In this document: one piece after another, positions 55,085 through 64,000 of the stretch
Numbering within the stretch: the first letter of the stretch is position 1
Layout: every line of letters starts with the position of its first letter
Source of the DNA: Silurus meridionalis
Lineage: Eukaryota; Chordata; Actinopteri; Siluriformes; Siluridae
Length of the DNA: 64,000 nt
Assembly: GCF_014805685.1 (NCBI RefSeq)
Contig: NC_060906.1
Span: forward strand, 18,482,164-18,546,163
Direction of reading: 5' to 3'
The notes under the pieces: generated by a model
Database searches by the model: none
Seen by the model: the letters and a program-made list of their open reading frames with translations, nothing else
Told to the model about the DNA's origin: nothing
Program-made: the position numbers and the translations under genes

Positions 55085-56109
55085 CAATTTTTTTCCATAA
55101 TAGACACACAAATTTCACATCATGTTGAGCTCACAGTGCATAGGGTCAAGTTCATTTATACTGAACCACAATTAACTCCCCCTTTATATTATATGAAGGT
55201 CGTATGAGTCATGAGATGTGTTGTGTGCTTCTTTGCAAACAATCGTTAATATGCACATAACACATTCAGATTTTTTTCAAGAGAAAATTAATTATGCACT
55301 AATTATGCATTTATGCTTTGTGAGTAGGTACACTGCATGTGTGTTTGTGTATAACAGTACAAGAGTACATCGAATAGACATGGGACCATAGAGACTCTTA
55401 CAGATCCAACCACACCAAAAAAAAAAAAAAAAAGGTTTTAGTCTCAGTCTCCACAAACAAACAATTCTTTGCTCTTGACCATGTACTTTTTACAAAGAAA
55501 ATATTTTCTTTCAAAACAAAGAACAAAAGTAAAGTCCAAGACAAGACAGCTGAGAATTCAGCATAGTCATTATCTGTAAAGTGTAGAAAATGGCACTAGA
55601 GATATTTTTTTCTTCCCTGCCCATGAAATGAAACTCACACAAGCTGCCATTCAAACAAACGATAAAATTGCCAGTGTGCAGAAGCGAGACAATCCGCGTC
55701 TCTGGAAAAGAAACAGTAGATGTATTACAACAGTGTGAGTGAGGTCACTTCCTCCCAGTCATGGATAGCAGCTACAGAACTCCAGAAACACAAAAGTCTC
55801 ATCATGTCTTATGATGGAGAAGTGGAAGGATACAGATTCAAGTTATTCATGAATAGAGAAAGATGGGAGATTTAATGCACGTCCTGCTTGCATAGTGCCC
55901 CATTCCGAAACCTTTTTATCATTTCTACAGTAGATAATGACTAAATCCAGCCTCCTGATGAAAAGCGGGTTTGTTTTTCATGCTAAGCAGTGAAAGCGAT
56001 GCTCATGGCGAGATTGCATATTGCAGCAGCAGCGACCCCTTTCACAAAAATGACACATGCTTTTTAAAAACGGTGCTTAATTATGTTGCATTTTAGCAAT
56101 AAAGGGTTT
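55081..56109. other. Non-coding stretch downstream of slc24a4
   Basis: Repeat-poor sequence past the likely polyadenylation site of the slc24a4 gene; it could still be a longer 3' UTR. No exon is recognised. Confidence 0.45.
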
Positions 56110-57358
56110 GGGGGGCAGAGTCACCAGGCTTTATTCACTTCTGCTGGTTGGGGTTGGTTGAGGGTCACTGAAATTTACCATCATGCACTGCAGATGAGGA
56201 CGGGACGTGCTTTCGGCATCTGTGCTTAAAGATGCTTCCTTAAAAAACATCCCATAATTAAATCCGTTCAATATTCTTTTTACACTTACACAGAAGGAAG
56301 CATGGTACACTGATGAGAGAAGACTTACTTGGACGCTTGTTTTAAAGTGCACATATCTACATGGAAAGTTGTTAAAAGAACACAATTGCCCACCGGTACA
56401 AGGGGTTTTAAAGTGGTGCAAGTCCATATCTGCTTTTTTCTGGAGACAAAACAAGGGTCAGGAACCAACCTACGATCCTCCACCTCCATTTCACAACTGA
56501 ACACACCAATTCCGGAAACCTCTTCAGATTGTGACCAAAAAAAATAAAGAAATCTGTCAGATGAGTTTGTCCAGAAGGTTTCCACATTCCTGCAGTTCCC
56601 CAGATTAAATAAAAAGCATTTTCATCTACAACATATAGATCACTCTTAGTTTGTGTACTGTATCTTATTCTTCTGCTTTCCTGCAAACTCTCTTGCATTC
56701 ATTTCACAAAAAAAAGTAACAAAACGGTTTGAAAGTAAATACGATTTTCACTTAGTGCAGCGAAATAGAAAAGCATGCACATCAAAAAGTCTAAGTTACA
56801 ACCAATGAGTGGAGAAGTTCTTATAAATAAATTCATTGTATAGTGCATAATAAATAAAGAACTATAAAGAACATAAAAAAACAATGCAGAGAAAGAAAAA
56901 AGTGTGAGTTCATATAGGACAAAGCCAATACAGTCTGTATTTGACAGTTCAACTTTGCAATATGGATTCTTTTCCCCCCTTATGAAAGTATAGAAGAGCT
57001 GCCAACAAGAAGATCCCCTTTTTGGATCATGGAGAGATCTTTGTCATGCTCGAGGGCTTGCGTTTTTTGTCCGATTGACCTGCTATTGTGACACAAGCTC
57101 CTGAAACACTTAATACTTTGTGGACTGCTGCCATTGAAAGAAGGTCTGGAATTTACTGCGAGATAAACAACGACATCCTAGCCCACTTTGAGGTAATGGT
57201 GGTTTTGAAACTACAGTGGAAGACCAGCAGCTATTAAAGGAAAAAAGACAAGGACAGAGGGAGAAGGAGACAGTTTGGATCAGGGTTGGGAAAGGAATAT
57301 CGAGAGGGAGAACAGAATGGAGGTGAACATCAGCAAGGTGTGGAGGACTGCATGGATT
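56110..57358 (-). other. Probable 3' UTR of slc24a4
   Basis: About 1.25 kb after the stop codon, repeat-free. A minus-strand AATAAA (TTTATT at 56130-56135) in GTGAATAAAGCC is a good polyadenylation signal and would place the transcript end near 56110. Frames within are short and unlike known proteins. Confidence 0.5.
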
Positions 57359-57511
57359 CTAATGGTCCTCCTGACACATGGGCAGGTTGACAAAGGTGAA
57401 CACGTTGTACTCGATCATAACTGAGAAGCAGAGAAAGATGGCGTACAGGACCAGCACGTACACACCCAGCTTGAAGTCCAGCTTCCACTTGTTGATGTGG
57501 ATGCCCAGGAT
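57359..57511 (-). CDS. slc24a4: slc24a4 terminal coding exon
   Basis: Last 50 codons plus TAG of a K+-dependent Na+/Ca2+ exchanger (NCKX), a plasma-membrane protein that imports Na+ and exports Ca2+ with K+. The exon starts after GTATAG at 57512-57517, in phase 0, and reads ILGIHINKWKLDFKLGVYVL to the end FVNLPMCQEDH. The middle (VLYAIFLCFSVMIEYNVFTF) is a membrane helix, and the NKW, IMIE-like and FVNLPMC blocks are typical of the family C-terminus. Wording of this and the next exon fits NCKX4 better than NCKX3. Five exons here join in frame with proper splice sites. The 5' part of the gene is outside the window. Confidence 0.93.
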   Translation of the reverse strand: MLGIHINKWKLDFKLGVYVLVLYAIFLCFSVMIEYNVFTFVNLPMCQEDH

Positions 57512-58689
57512 CTATACAAACAAATCAGTAACAAAGTCAAATAAAGTAGTTGAGGTTACTTCCACATAAATATACATTTATATTTATTTATAGTAGAAAA
57601 ACATGGGATTTGAGAAGTGTTTTGCTTGTTTTTTCTGTGGTCCATTTAGATCACAAAGAAGCAGGACTAGGGAAAAGAATACATTGTGGACAATGTTCAG
57701 ATACAAAAGAAATAATGAATAGGCATAAAACACCTCTGCACATGCTGTCACAGGCAGAATAATTCATGATGCATTGTTCTGAGGAGTCCTTGTACCTGTT
57801 ACCACCAAAAAGTAAACTATTTTCTTAGCAGAATCTCAGCATTCACTAGAGAGACACTAACGTATGGTCACAAACTTCATTTCCCATTAGCCCCTGCACT
57901 TCATGGCGTATCCGAGTTACATATCTGAGTAGCACTTTCCTCATGCTTTCACAGGCCATGCTCAAGTCCTTTATCAAATTAGTTTATTTTGTGTGTTTTG
58001 TTTCTTAAATATATTTTTGCACTTATATCCTTGTTTTGCATGATGGAACAAGAGACTGCTTGTGTGAGCAGGAGGAACAGATCCGTGAGAGCCAAAAGCA
58101 GTTTAACCGGCTTGATGGACCCCTTCAACTCCTAGAGAGGCCTGATGGAAAGCAGCACTTCAAAGAGGTGTATTAGGAGGAGATTCTGATCCTGGCTGAA
58201 ATAACAACCACCCACCCCTCCCTCACTTTGGAAATCGCACTGCCTTGTCTGCCAAGTGGAAAACGTCACTCAGCCTTCAATCCCACTGAGGACGTCGCTT
58301 TATCTCACAGCAACGTTCTTGTTGTTGCTCAGCTGAGGATATTGCAGTGCATTACTGTCTCCTCATCAACCTCTATATTAATGTTTAATATAGAATTCAG
58401 GTTTGCACTGTGATCTGTATTGGCCTCGAGGTTTCAAATAAAACATCTATACAAGAGGAAGTACTAAAAGTGCTGTTCTTTAAACTGAAAATTCATTGCC
58501 CTTGACAACTGCAGCAGTGTCTTATGATAGCTAATAAAGTCTGTTTACTGTTTACATGTTCATTTGTGGACACTTTCAAGCTTCAATAAAGCAGCTTTTC
58601 AGCCAAGTCAGCAAAAGTGTGTGGGTTTATTTGTCATGTGGGGCTGTGTGTGTGAGTATGTCAGTGTGTGTGTGTAAAATCACACCCAC
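57512..58689 (-). other. slc24a4 intron
   Basis: Intron between the last two coding exons, with GTGGGTGTG at the donor (58689 downwards) and TTTGTATAG at the acceptor. No repeat of note. Confidence 0.85.
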
Positions 58690-58755
58690 AGTGAGAGCAA
58701 CAGAGCCGAGCAACAGCACAACGGAGTACACCAACCCTCGACTGTTTATCATCAC
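58690..58755 (-). CDS. slc24a4: slc24a4 penultimate coding exon (22 codons)
   Basis: A 66-bp exon in phase 0 on both sides, after acceptor TTTTCAG and before donor GTGGGTGTG. It reads VMINSRGLVYSVVLLLGSVA then LT, covering the INSRG turn and most of a transmembrane helix. The VYSVVLLLGS wording is the main reason for choosing NCKX4 over NCKX3. It is too short to stand out as an open frame and is supported by its splice sites and by in-frame joining to both neighbours. Confidence 0.92.
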
Positions 58756-59383
58756 CTGAAAAGAGAGCAGAAAAGATGAGATTAAAACAAGGTTGTTTAT
58801 TCATACAGAAAAAAACTAAAATACGGAAAATGTTCTGCAGCCAATAAAAATTAATTAAATTAGAGACCACAATGTAAATGATCAAAGCATAAGTTAATTT
58901 ATTCATTAATCTTTGCAAGATTTAGGATTTAGAGTTTGGAGCCAATCCTGGGACACATTCACACCTAGGGGCAATTTATCACAGCTGATACACCTGCTGT
59001 CATGAGTTTTAGGGTGTTGGATAAACCATAAGATCAAAGAGAAAACACTTAGGTAGAACTTACACAGAAACTGCAAACAGACAAAAAGAAAAATTATAAA
59101 AAAGTGGTTAGTCATATCCCATTTCCTCTATTTCCAGGTCCTGCCACCAGGAATATCACAGAGCATAGGCATTGCTTGGGAGGGTTTATATTGATCACTA
59201 GGATGAATGTATATTGAGGGTTGTTAAATAAATGTGAAGAGACATCTTAACTTAGTGGAGCAGAAGAGTGCTAAGCATTAAGCATAAAGCCTTTACAAAA
59301 ACACTATATTCCAATCTCAGCCCTGAAGCTGTGTGAAACATTGCATTTAATGAACCAAAACAAGTTTAAGTGCATGGGTTTAC
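58756..59383 (-). other. slc24a4 intron
   Basis: 628-bp intron bounded by GTAAACCC (donor) and TTTTCAG (acceptor). Confidence 0.85.
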
Positions 59384-59496
59384 CACTGAGCCGTAGCTGA
59401 TGGCCATCGTTTGCAGAGCCCACGGCAATCCGAGTCCCACCAGGATGTCAAACACGTTACTGCCGATGCTGTTCGACACAGCCATGTCACCCAGAC
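59384..59496 (-). CDS. slc24a4: slc24a4 exon with the second half of the alpha-2 repeat
   Basis: 113-bp exon starting after GCTACAG. It completes a split Gly codon from the exon upstream and reads [20 protein letters not shown] then [17 protein letters not shown]. The [16 protein letters not shown] block is the conserved core of the second alpha repeat, which lines the ion pathway; its Asp and Asn residues bind cations in this family. The donor is GTG|GTAAAC in phase 0. Confidence 0.95.
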
Positions 59497-60524
59497 CTGT
59501 AGCGTGCACACACACAGAGTCCAACAATTAGCCAACACAGTCTAATAATTGTGAATAAAACTTTTTTTACATGAATTAACAATTTACATGATAGTAGTAA
59601 ACAAAAAAAAAGGATTCCCACAGAATAAACAATACATCTTCAAACTTTTTAAACCTGTAAGCAGTAACATTTCCACACAGAGAGCAATGAAAAGTTTTCT
59701 CTTCCTTTTTATGACAAGTTGCTGATTTGATACAGTTACCAGGAGCAGAGCAGAATCAGTCAACACAATCTAATAATGTCGAACTATATACAAAATAGAA
59801 ACACAGCCAAAAAAAGTGAGTCTATTCTGCAAAAAGTCTTAAGTTAGCAGAACAAACAGCAATTAGCTTACATGAGCTACGCTGCAAGAATTCTGAAAGG
59901 AATCAAAAACATATTCACGGCTAACCCAAGGCTGCCAGCTAGCATAAGCTAACTAAACTTAATTCAAAAAAAGAAGATTTAATTTTTTATTAGTGTTGTT
60001 AATGGTTATAATGTCTTCTTTTAGTACTTTCTCATTAACCTGTGCTAGCTAAACAGGAGTCTAGTAACACAATTATTTTTAAAACATATTTACACACTGA
60101 TGAATTTTCACTGATTATATTTGCAGGCTACTTAAAATTAAGCTAAACTGACAAAGTCCCACAATTTTGCATCATACAGTGATTTTTTTTCAATGTTAAG
60201 CTAACATAAGCTAATCTGACATGATTTCTCAGAGGGTTTTCTTTTTTTGAGGCTCGACTGATGCTTAATAAGGTTTGAATAGCCTGCCTGAGTTCATATA
60301 AAGGCTAATCTGTTTTATAATAGGCTTAGATTATGTAAAGTACCACCAAGCAAGTGGCTGTGAATGAACTGTTACTATAGAACTGATATTGTATTAGAAC
60401 AGGCGCAGTCATATAAACCCATCACCTGCTGTGCAGCCCGAATTATGGTCATAGCTCCAGGAACTAGTGCACCATACTATAATGAAAACCTCCCAAACAT
60501 GAGATCTGAATAGCAGAGACAAAC
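59497..60524 (-). other. slc24a4 intron
   Basis: 1028-bp intron with donor AAG|GTTTGT and acceptor CTACAG. AT-rich; no transposon recognised. Confidence 0.85.
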
Positions 60525-60639
60525 CTTGGCGAGCAACAATCAGGCTGGCGATGCAATCAGGTACGCTAGTGCCGGCTGCCAGAAACGTGATGCCCATGAT
60601 AACATCGGGAATGCCGAGTGTGTAGCCAATGATGGTTAC
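60525..60639 (-). CDS. slc24a4: slc24a4 exon with the first half of the alpha-2 repeat
   Basis: 115-bp exon after acceptor TTTTAG. It reads VTIIGYTLGIPDVIMGITFL then AAGTSVPDCIASLIVARQ and leaves one base of a Gly codon for the next exon. The GTSVPD motif is diagnostic for the CaCA exchanger alpha repeat, and its Asp is a predicted Ca2+/K+ ligand. All key residues are present. Confidence 0.95.
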
Positions 60640-60716
60640 CTAAAAGAGCAGGTAAGCTTGGGGGTCAACAAATCAAGAAATGATGATAAAAGGAGAGCAA
60701 AAAAAAAAAAACTTAC
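60640..60716 (-). other. slc24a4 very short intron
   Basis: Only 77 bp, with donor GTAAGT and acceptor CTCTTTTAG and an AAAAGTTTTT-rich interior; typical of compact fish introns. Confidence 0.9.
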
Positions 60717-60883
60717 CATCCACACCATAAAGTAGGAGAAGACTGCGATCCAGACAGTCGAGAGGATGAAAGAGAGCATGAAGTATTTCTCCCAGCGAGG
60801 TCTCGAGCAGTTTGGGATGGTGAAGAATAGCAGAAGCAGAATAGGCCATGAGATCAGCCATTTGGTCTTGTTCATGCAGCCCT
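60717..60883 (-). CDS. slc24a4: slc24a4 exon before the alpha-2 repeat (first exon seen)
   Basis: 167-bp exon after acceptor CTGTGTAG, beginning with two bases of a split codon. It reads GCMNKTKWLISWPILLLLFF, then TIPNCSRPRWEKYFMLSF and ILSTVWIAVFSYFMVWM. The CMNKTKW/PNCSRPRW loop and the WIAVFSY helix are typical of NCKX proteins just before the second exchanger domain. The donor is ATG|GTAAGT in phase 0. This is the most 5' exon of the gene in the window. Confidence 0.94.
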
Positions 60884-62752
60884 CTACACAGCCACAAACA
60901 AACACATACACCTCAATAACAAACCCTATAGGAACAATAACAATAATAGTTGCTAAACTAACACCTTTTCACCTTTGTCCACTGTTCGAGAAGCTCTTTT
61001 AGGAAATTATAACAAGCAGAAGTTCTTTACAGCATGTCTGAAAGTTCCAACTTTTTTCCAACTTCATGCAAAAGTTGTTCTGCTGTCAAGAGGTAGTGAT
61101 TTCAAATCCTGACAATACAATCATCATTTCAATTGAACACTAGTACACACTATATAAAATGAACTCCTCTCACTCACAAACATGTACCCAGATATAACCT
61201 CCTGTGGGTGATGGGCACCACTAGCATCTGACAACGTCTTTGACTGCTTCGCAAGTATCACATCAAGTAATAAGATTTTCCTATAGAACAATACAAGACA
61301 CATCACGACTGCTTTATTAGCAGGACTTTTTCTTTTTTTTTCTTTTCAAGAAATTTCCAGAATTCAACTTTGGCATGATGACAGCAATTTATTTTATTTT
61401 TTTTGACAATTCAGGAGAAAACGAAGAAGGCTGGAGACATGACAAAAAAAAATATATGACTGCAAGAAATGCTTCCAGGAATGGGAGAAATACTGAGACA
61501 AGCACCAGGAACAAGTGGAGACAAGTAGAACGACTCTTATGGGAATAAAATAAGAAATGCTCCAGTTTTTGAACACAAGATTATTTTCTGTTTTTGTAAA
61601 ACAATTCCAGGCTTTTCTATTGTAGTTTATTCTAAATATAGTTTTGTGGGTTTTTTCTAAACATTAATATGTCCTTTTTTATGTGAACAGAAACTGTAAC
61701 TATAACAAGATCTATAACCAAAAAAATAAGACAAAAACTGTTTGGTGCTGATTGTGTTTTATTTGAATTGATGGACAATTAAATAGCAATCATTTTGAGG
61801 AAAAACAGCCTTTAACAGAAAGGCTGCACTCCAGAAACTAAATTAAGGGCTTAGGAATATTACTTTGATTTATAATTTATGTATTTTTTAATGAAATTGG
61901 CTCAAAAACAGTGGCTGTGGTGTTAAGTACATAACTATTCTCTAAATAGGTTCCAACATGAGCATAGTCTATGTATAAGTGAACTTAGATTTTAAATGTT
62001 TTAGCATTTTTTCCACATAAAATAGCTGAATGTGTGGTGCTGCCTATTATGTCCTCTTTTGGAAAGTAGGAAAGATTGACAGCTTTCTATAGATCCATTT
62101 AGGGAAGCATTATGATGTGTATATCAGTTGCTTAATAAGATATTATAAAGCAAAATGTGCACATGTATTTGGAGAGCTCAATTGTGACCTCAATATGACC
62201 TCCAAAAGCTTCTGCTTAAAACATTAATCTGAAAAGAAACTCAAAGGAATAACATTTATACATTACTTTAAATGCTGCAGTCACTTTAATGATGTTAGGA
62301 TCTTAAATTGAAATGATCTGAATATGTTAATTAGGTCTGCCATATGCCTTAGAGAGAATCTTCCAGTAATCTGTCAGTTGAAGTGAATTATAAAGAGCTA
62401 TAAAAGATATCAAGATGCATAAAATGTGCAGTATCGCAATGAATGGAAGCAATGGCACATACAATTGTTTGTAAGTAATGCTAAACTGATTTGCATTCTG
62501 ATAAATGGACTAGAATTTCAATCATCTTAAAACCTTCTCTAAGAACACCATGAGATTACTGTAAATGGTACCACACAAAAAGTCATAAAAATGGGTGTAG
62601 AAGTTCTACCTTGAACAGCGATAAGACTGCAATTGCTAAGAACAATTTGTACTTCAGACTATTTTTACAATAGACTGTAGAATAAATTCAGAAATGGCTC
62701 TGAGGCTCATTATCAGTGGTCCTGGTTGTACAATTACACTTTTTGACTATAT
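60884..62752 (-). other. slc24a4 intron, 3' portion
   Basis: AT-rich sequence upstream of the last visible exon, with no further exon recognised to the window edge. It must belong to a large intron that also hosts the SINE and transposon at 62753-64000. Confidence 0.7.
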
Positions 62753-62955
62753 AGAGGTAAAAGTGGAAGCTCAGTGTTTAAGAAGTTAGACTCATGATTG
62801 GAAGGTTGAGAGTTCAAATCCTAGCACCACCAAGCAGTCACTGCTGGGCCCTTGAGCAAGGCCCTTAACCCCCAGCTCCTCAGTTGTAGTATTAAATCAT
62901 TTTTTTTCGCTGTGGATTAGGACAAGACTTGCATGCAAACATGTAAGTGTAAATC
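62753..62955 (+). mobile_element. tRNA-derived SINE in the slc24a4 intron
   Basis: The head GTGGAAGCTCAGTGTTTAAG (box A type) is followed by GAGAGTTCAAATCCTAGC (box B), the CACTGCTGGGCCCTTGAGCA body and CCCAGCTCCTCAG. The usual tail is degraded after a T run near 62900. Confidence 0.75.
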
Positions 62956-62968
62956 TAGTAAACAACTA

Positions 62969-64000
62969 CAGGGAGTGCAGAATTATTAGGCAAATGAGTA
63001 TTTTGACCACATCATCCTCGTTATGCATGTTGTCTTACTCCAAGCTGTATAGGCTGGAAAGCCTACTACCAATTAAGCATATTAGGTGATGTGCATCTCT
63101 GTAATGAGAAGGGGTGTGGTCTAATGACATCAACACCCTATATCAGGTGTGCATAATTATTAGGCAACTTCCTTTCCTTTGGCAAAATGGGTCAAAAGAA
63201 GGACTTGACAGGCTCAGAAAAGTCAAAAATAGTGAGATATATTGCAGAGGGATGCAGCAGTCTTAAAATAGCCAAGCTTCTGAAGCGTGATCATCGAACA
63301 ATCAAGCGTTTCATTCAAAATAGTCGACAGGGTCGCAAGAAGCGTGTGGAAAAACCAAGGCGCAAAATAACTGCCCGTGAACTGAGAAAAGTCAAGCGTG
63401 CAGCTGCCAAGATGCCACTTGCCACCAGTTTGGCCATATTTCAGAGCTGCAACATCACTGAGTGCCCAAAAGCACAAGGTGTGCAATACTCAGAGACATG
63501 GCCAAGGTAAGAAAGGCAGAAAGTCGACCACCACTGAACAAGACACACAAGCTGAAACGTCAAGACTGGGCCAAGAAATATCTCAAGACTGATTTTCTAA
63601 GGTTTTATGGACTGATGAAATGAGAGTGAGTCTTGATGGGCCAGATGGATGGGCCCGTGGCTGGATTGGTAAAGGGCAGAGAGCTCCAGTCCGACTCAGA
63701 CGCCAGCAAGGTGGAGGTGGAGTACTGGTTTGGGCTGGTATCATCAAAGATGAGCTTGTGGGGCCTTTTCGGGTTGAGGATGGAGTCAAGCTGAACTCCC
63801 AGTCCTACTGCCAGTTTCTGGAAGACACCTTCTTCAAGCAGTGGTACAGGAAGAAGTCTGCATCCTTCAAGAAAAACATGATTTTCATGCAGGACAATGC
63901 TCCATCACACACGCCCAAGTACTCCACAGCGTGGCTGGCAAGAAAGGGTATAAAAGAAGAAAATCTAATGATATGGCCTCCTTGTTCACCTGATCTGAAC
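62969..64000 (+). mobile_element. Second DD37E Tc1/mariner copy, cut by the window edge
   Basis: Starts CAGGGAGTGCAGAATTATTA after a TA at 62967-62968, with the inner motif GCATAATTATTAGGCAACTT at about 63151. Its sequence is almost the same as the copy at 52745-54298, in the opposite orientation. The right end is outside the window. Confidence 0.95.
63187..64000 (+). pseudogene. Tc1/mariner (DD37E) transposase, second copy, frame-shifted and partial
   Basis: The ATG at 63187 opens a 107-residue frame through both DNA-binding regions (GRKKRVEKPRRKI intact here) that leaves frame at the same TECPK position as the other copy. The continuing frame has the first Asp (WTDEMRV near 63609) after a private one-base loss near 63598. 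The second Asp region IFMQDNAPSH near 63890 is in frame with its upstream part. The Glu block starts at the very edge. Confidence 0.9.

Noticed and set aside
60409..60597. 62-residue minus-strand frame as a separate small gene
   Set aside because: Its start is the slc24a4 alpha-2 exon and its end is read-through into the intron past the donor at 60524.
61124..61576. Further slc24a4 exons upstream of 60883
   Set aside because: Minus-strand frames here do not resemble NCKX sequence and lack paired splice sites in the right phase.

Overview
The window is eukaryotic and looks like teleost fish DNA. It is AT-rich and gene-poor, with long microsatellites, Tc1/mariner and hAT DNA transposon remains, RTE-type LINE pieces, tRNA-derived SINE tails, and two recognisable vertebrate genes. 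The mix suggests an ostariophysan fish, perhaps a catfish; that placement is an inference, not a proof. No bacterial operon, CRISPR array or phage module is present.

Genes. There are two. (1) tmem121 lies on the + strand with one intact coding exon at 31087-32037 (316 residues). A (TC)n tract ending in a good splice acceptor at 30070 suggests a leading 5' UTR exon. (2) The last five coding exons of a K+-dependent Na+/Ca2+ exchanger, best matched to slc24a4 (NCKX4), lie on the - strand between 60883 and 57359. The rest of that gene is beyond the right edge. The genes converge tail to tail across about 25 kb of repeats. Nothing in the sequence links them functionally.

Layout. 1-3334 is a tandem duplication of about 1.79 kb. 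3.3-14 kb holds microsatellites, Tc1-like remnants, a SINE, a Tol2-like hAT derivative and the 3' end of an RTE LINE. 14-17 kb is a nested cluster: a TIR element, a Tc1-like element interrupted by a solo LTR with a perfect 5-bp target duplication, and an old SINE interrupted by a tRNA-Glu SINE. 17.7-25.7 kb has a minisatellite, a short hAT copy, a direct repeat of about 0.5 kb and a 120-bp palindrome. 25.7-34.5 kb is the quietest part and contains tmem121. 34.5-45 kb has a longer hAT copy with a broken coding relic, a 1.42-kb tandem duplication, a second Tol2-like element and a pair of diverged CNE-like segments. 46-55 kb is transposon-dense: Tc1-like elements, a 0.75-kb tandem duplication, a 2.2-kb RTE copy and a complete 1.55-kb Tc1/mariner element with DD37E spacing. 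55-64 kb is the slc24a4 3' part, and a second copy of the DD37E element runs off the right edge.

I found no system that is clearly undescribed. The best leads are: the two DD37E copies sharing one frameshift and an IR/DR end structure; a hAT family with a full and an internally deleted member; a three-part SINE built from tRNA-Glu plus both ends of the local RTE LINE; and two diverged, non-coding segment pairs, one keeping an AP-1 consensus in both members.
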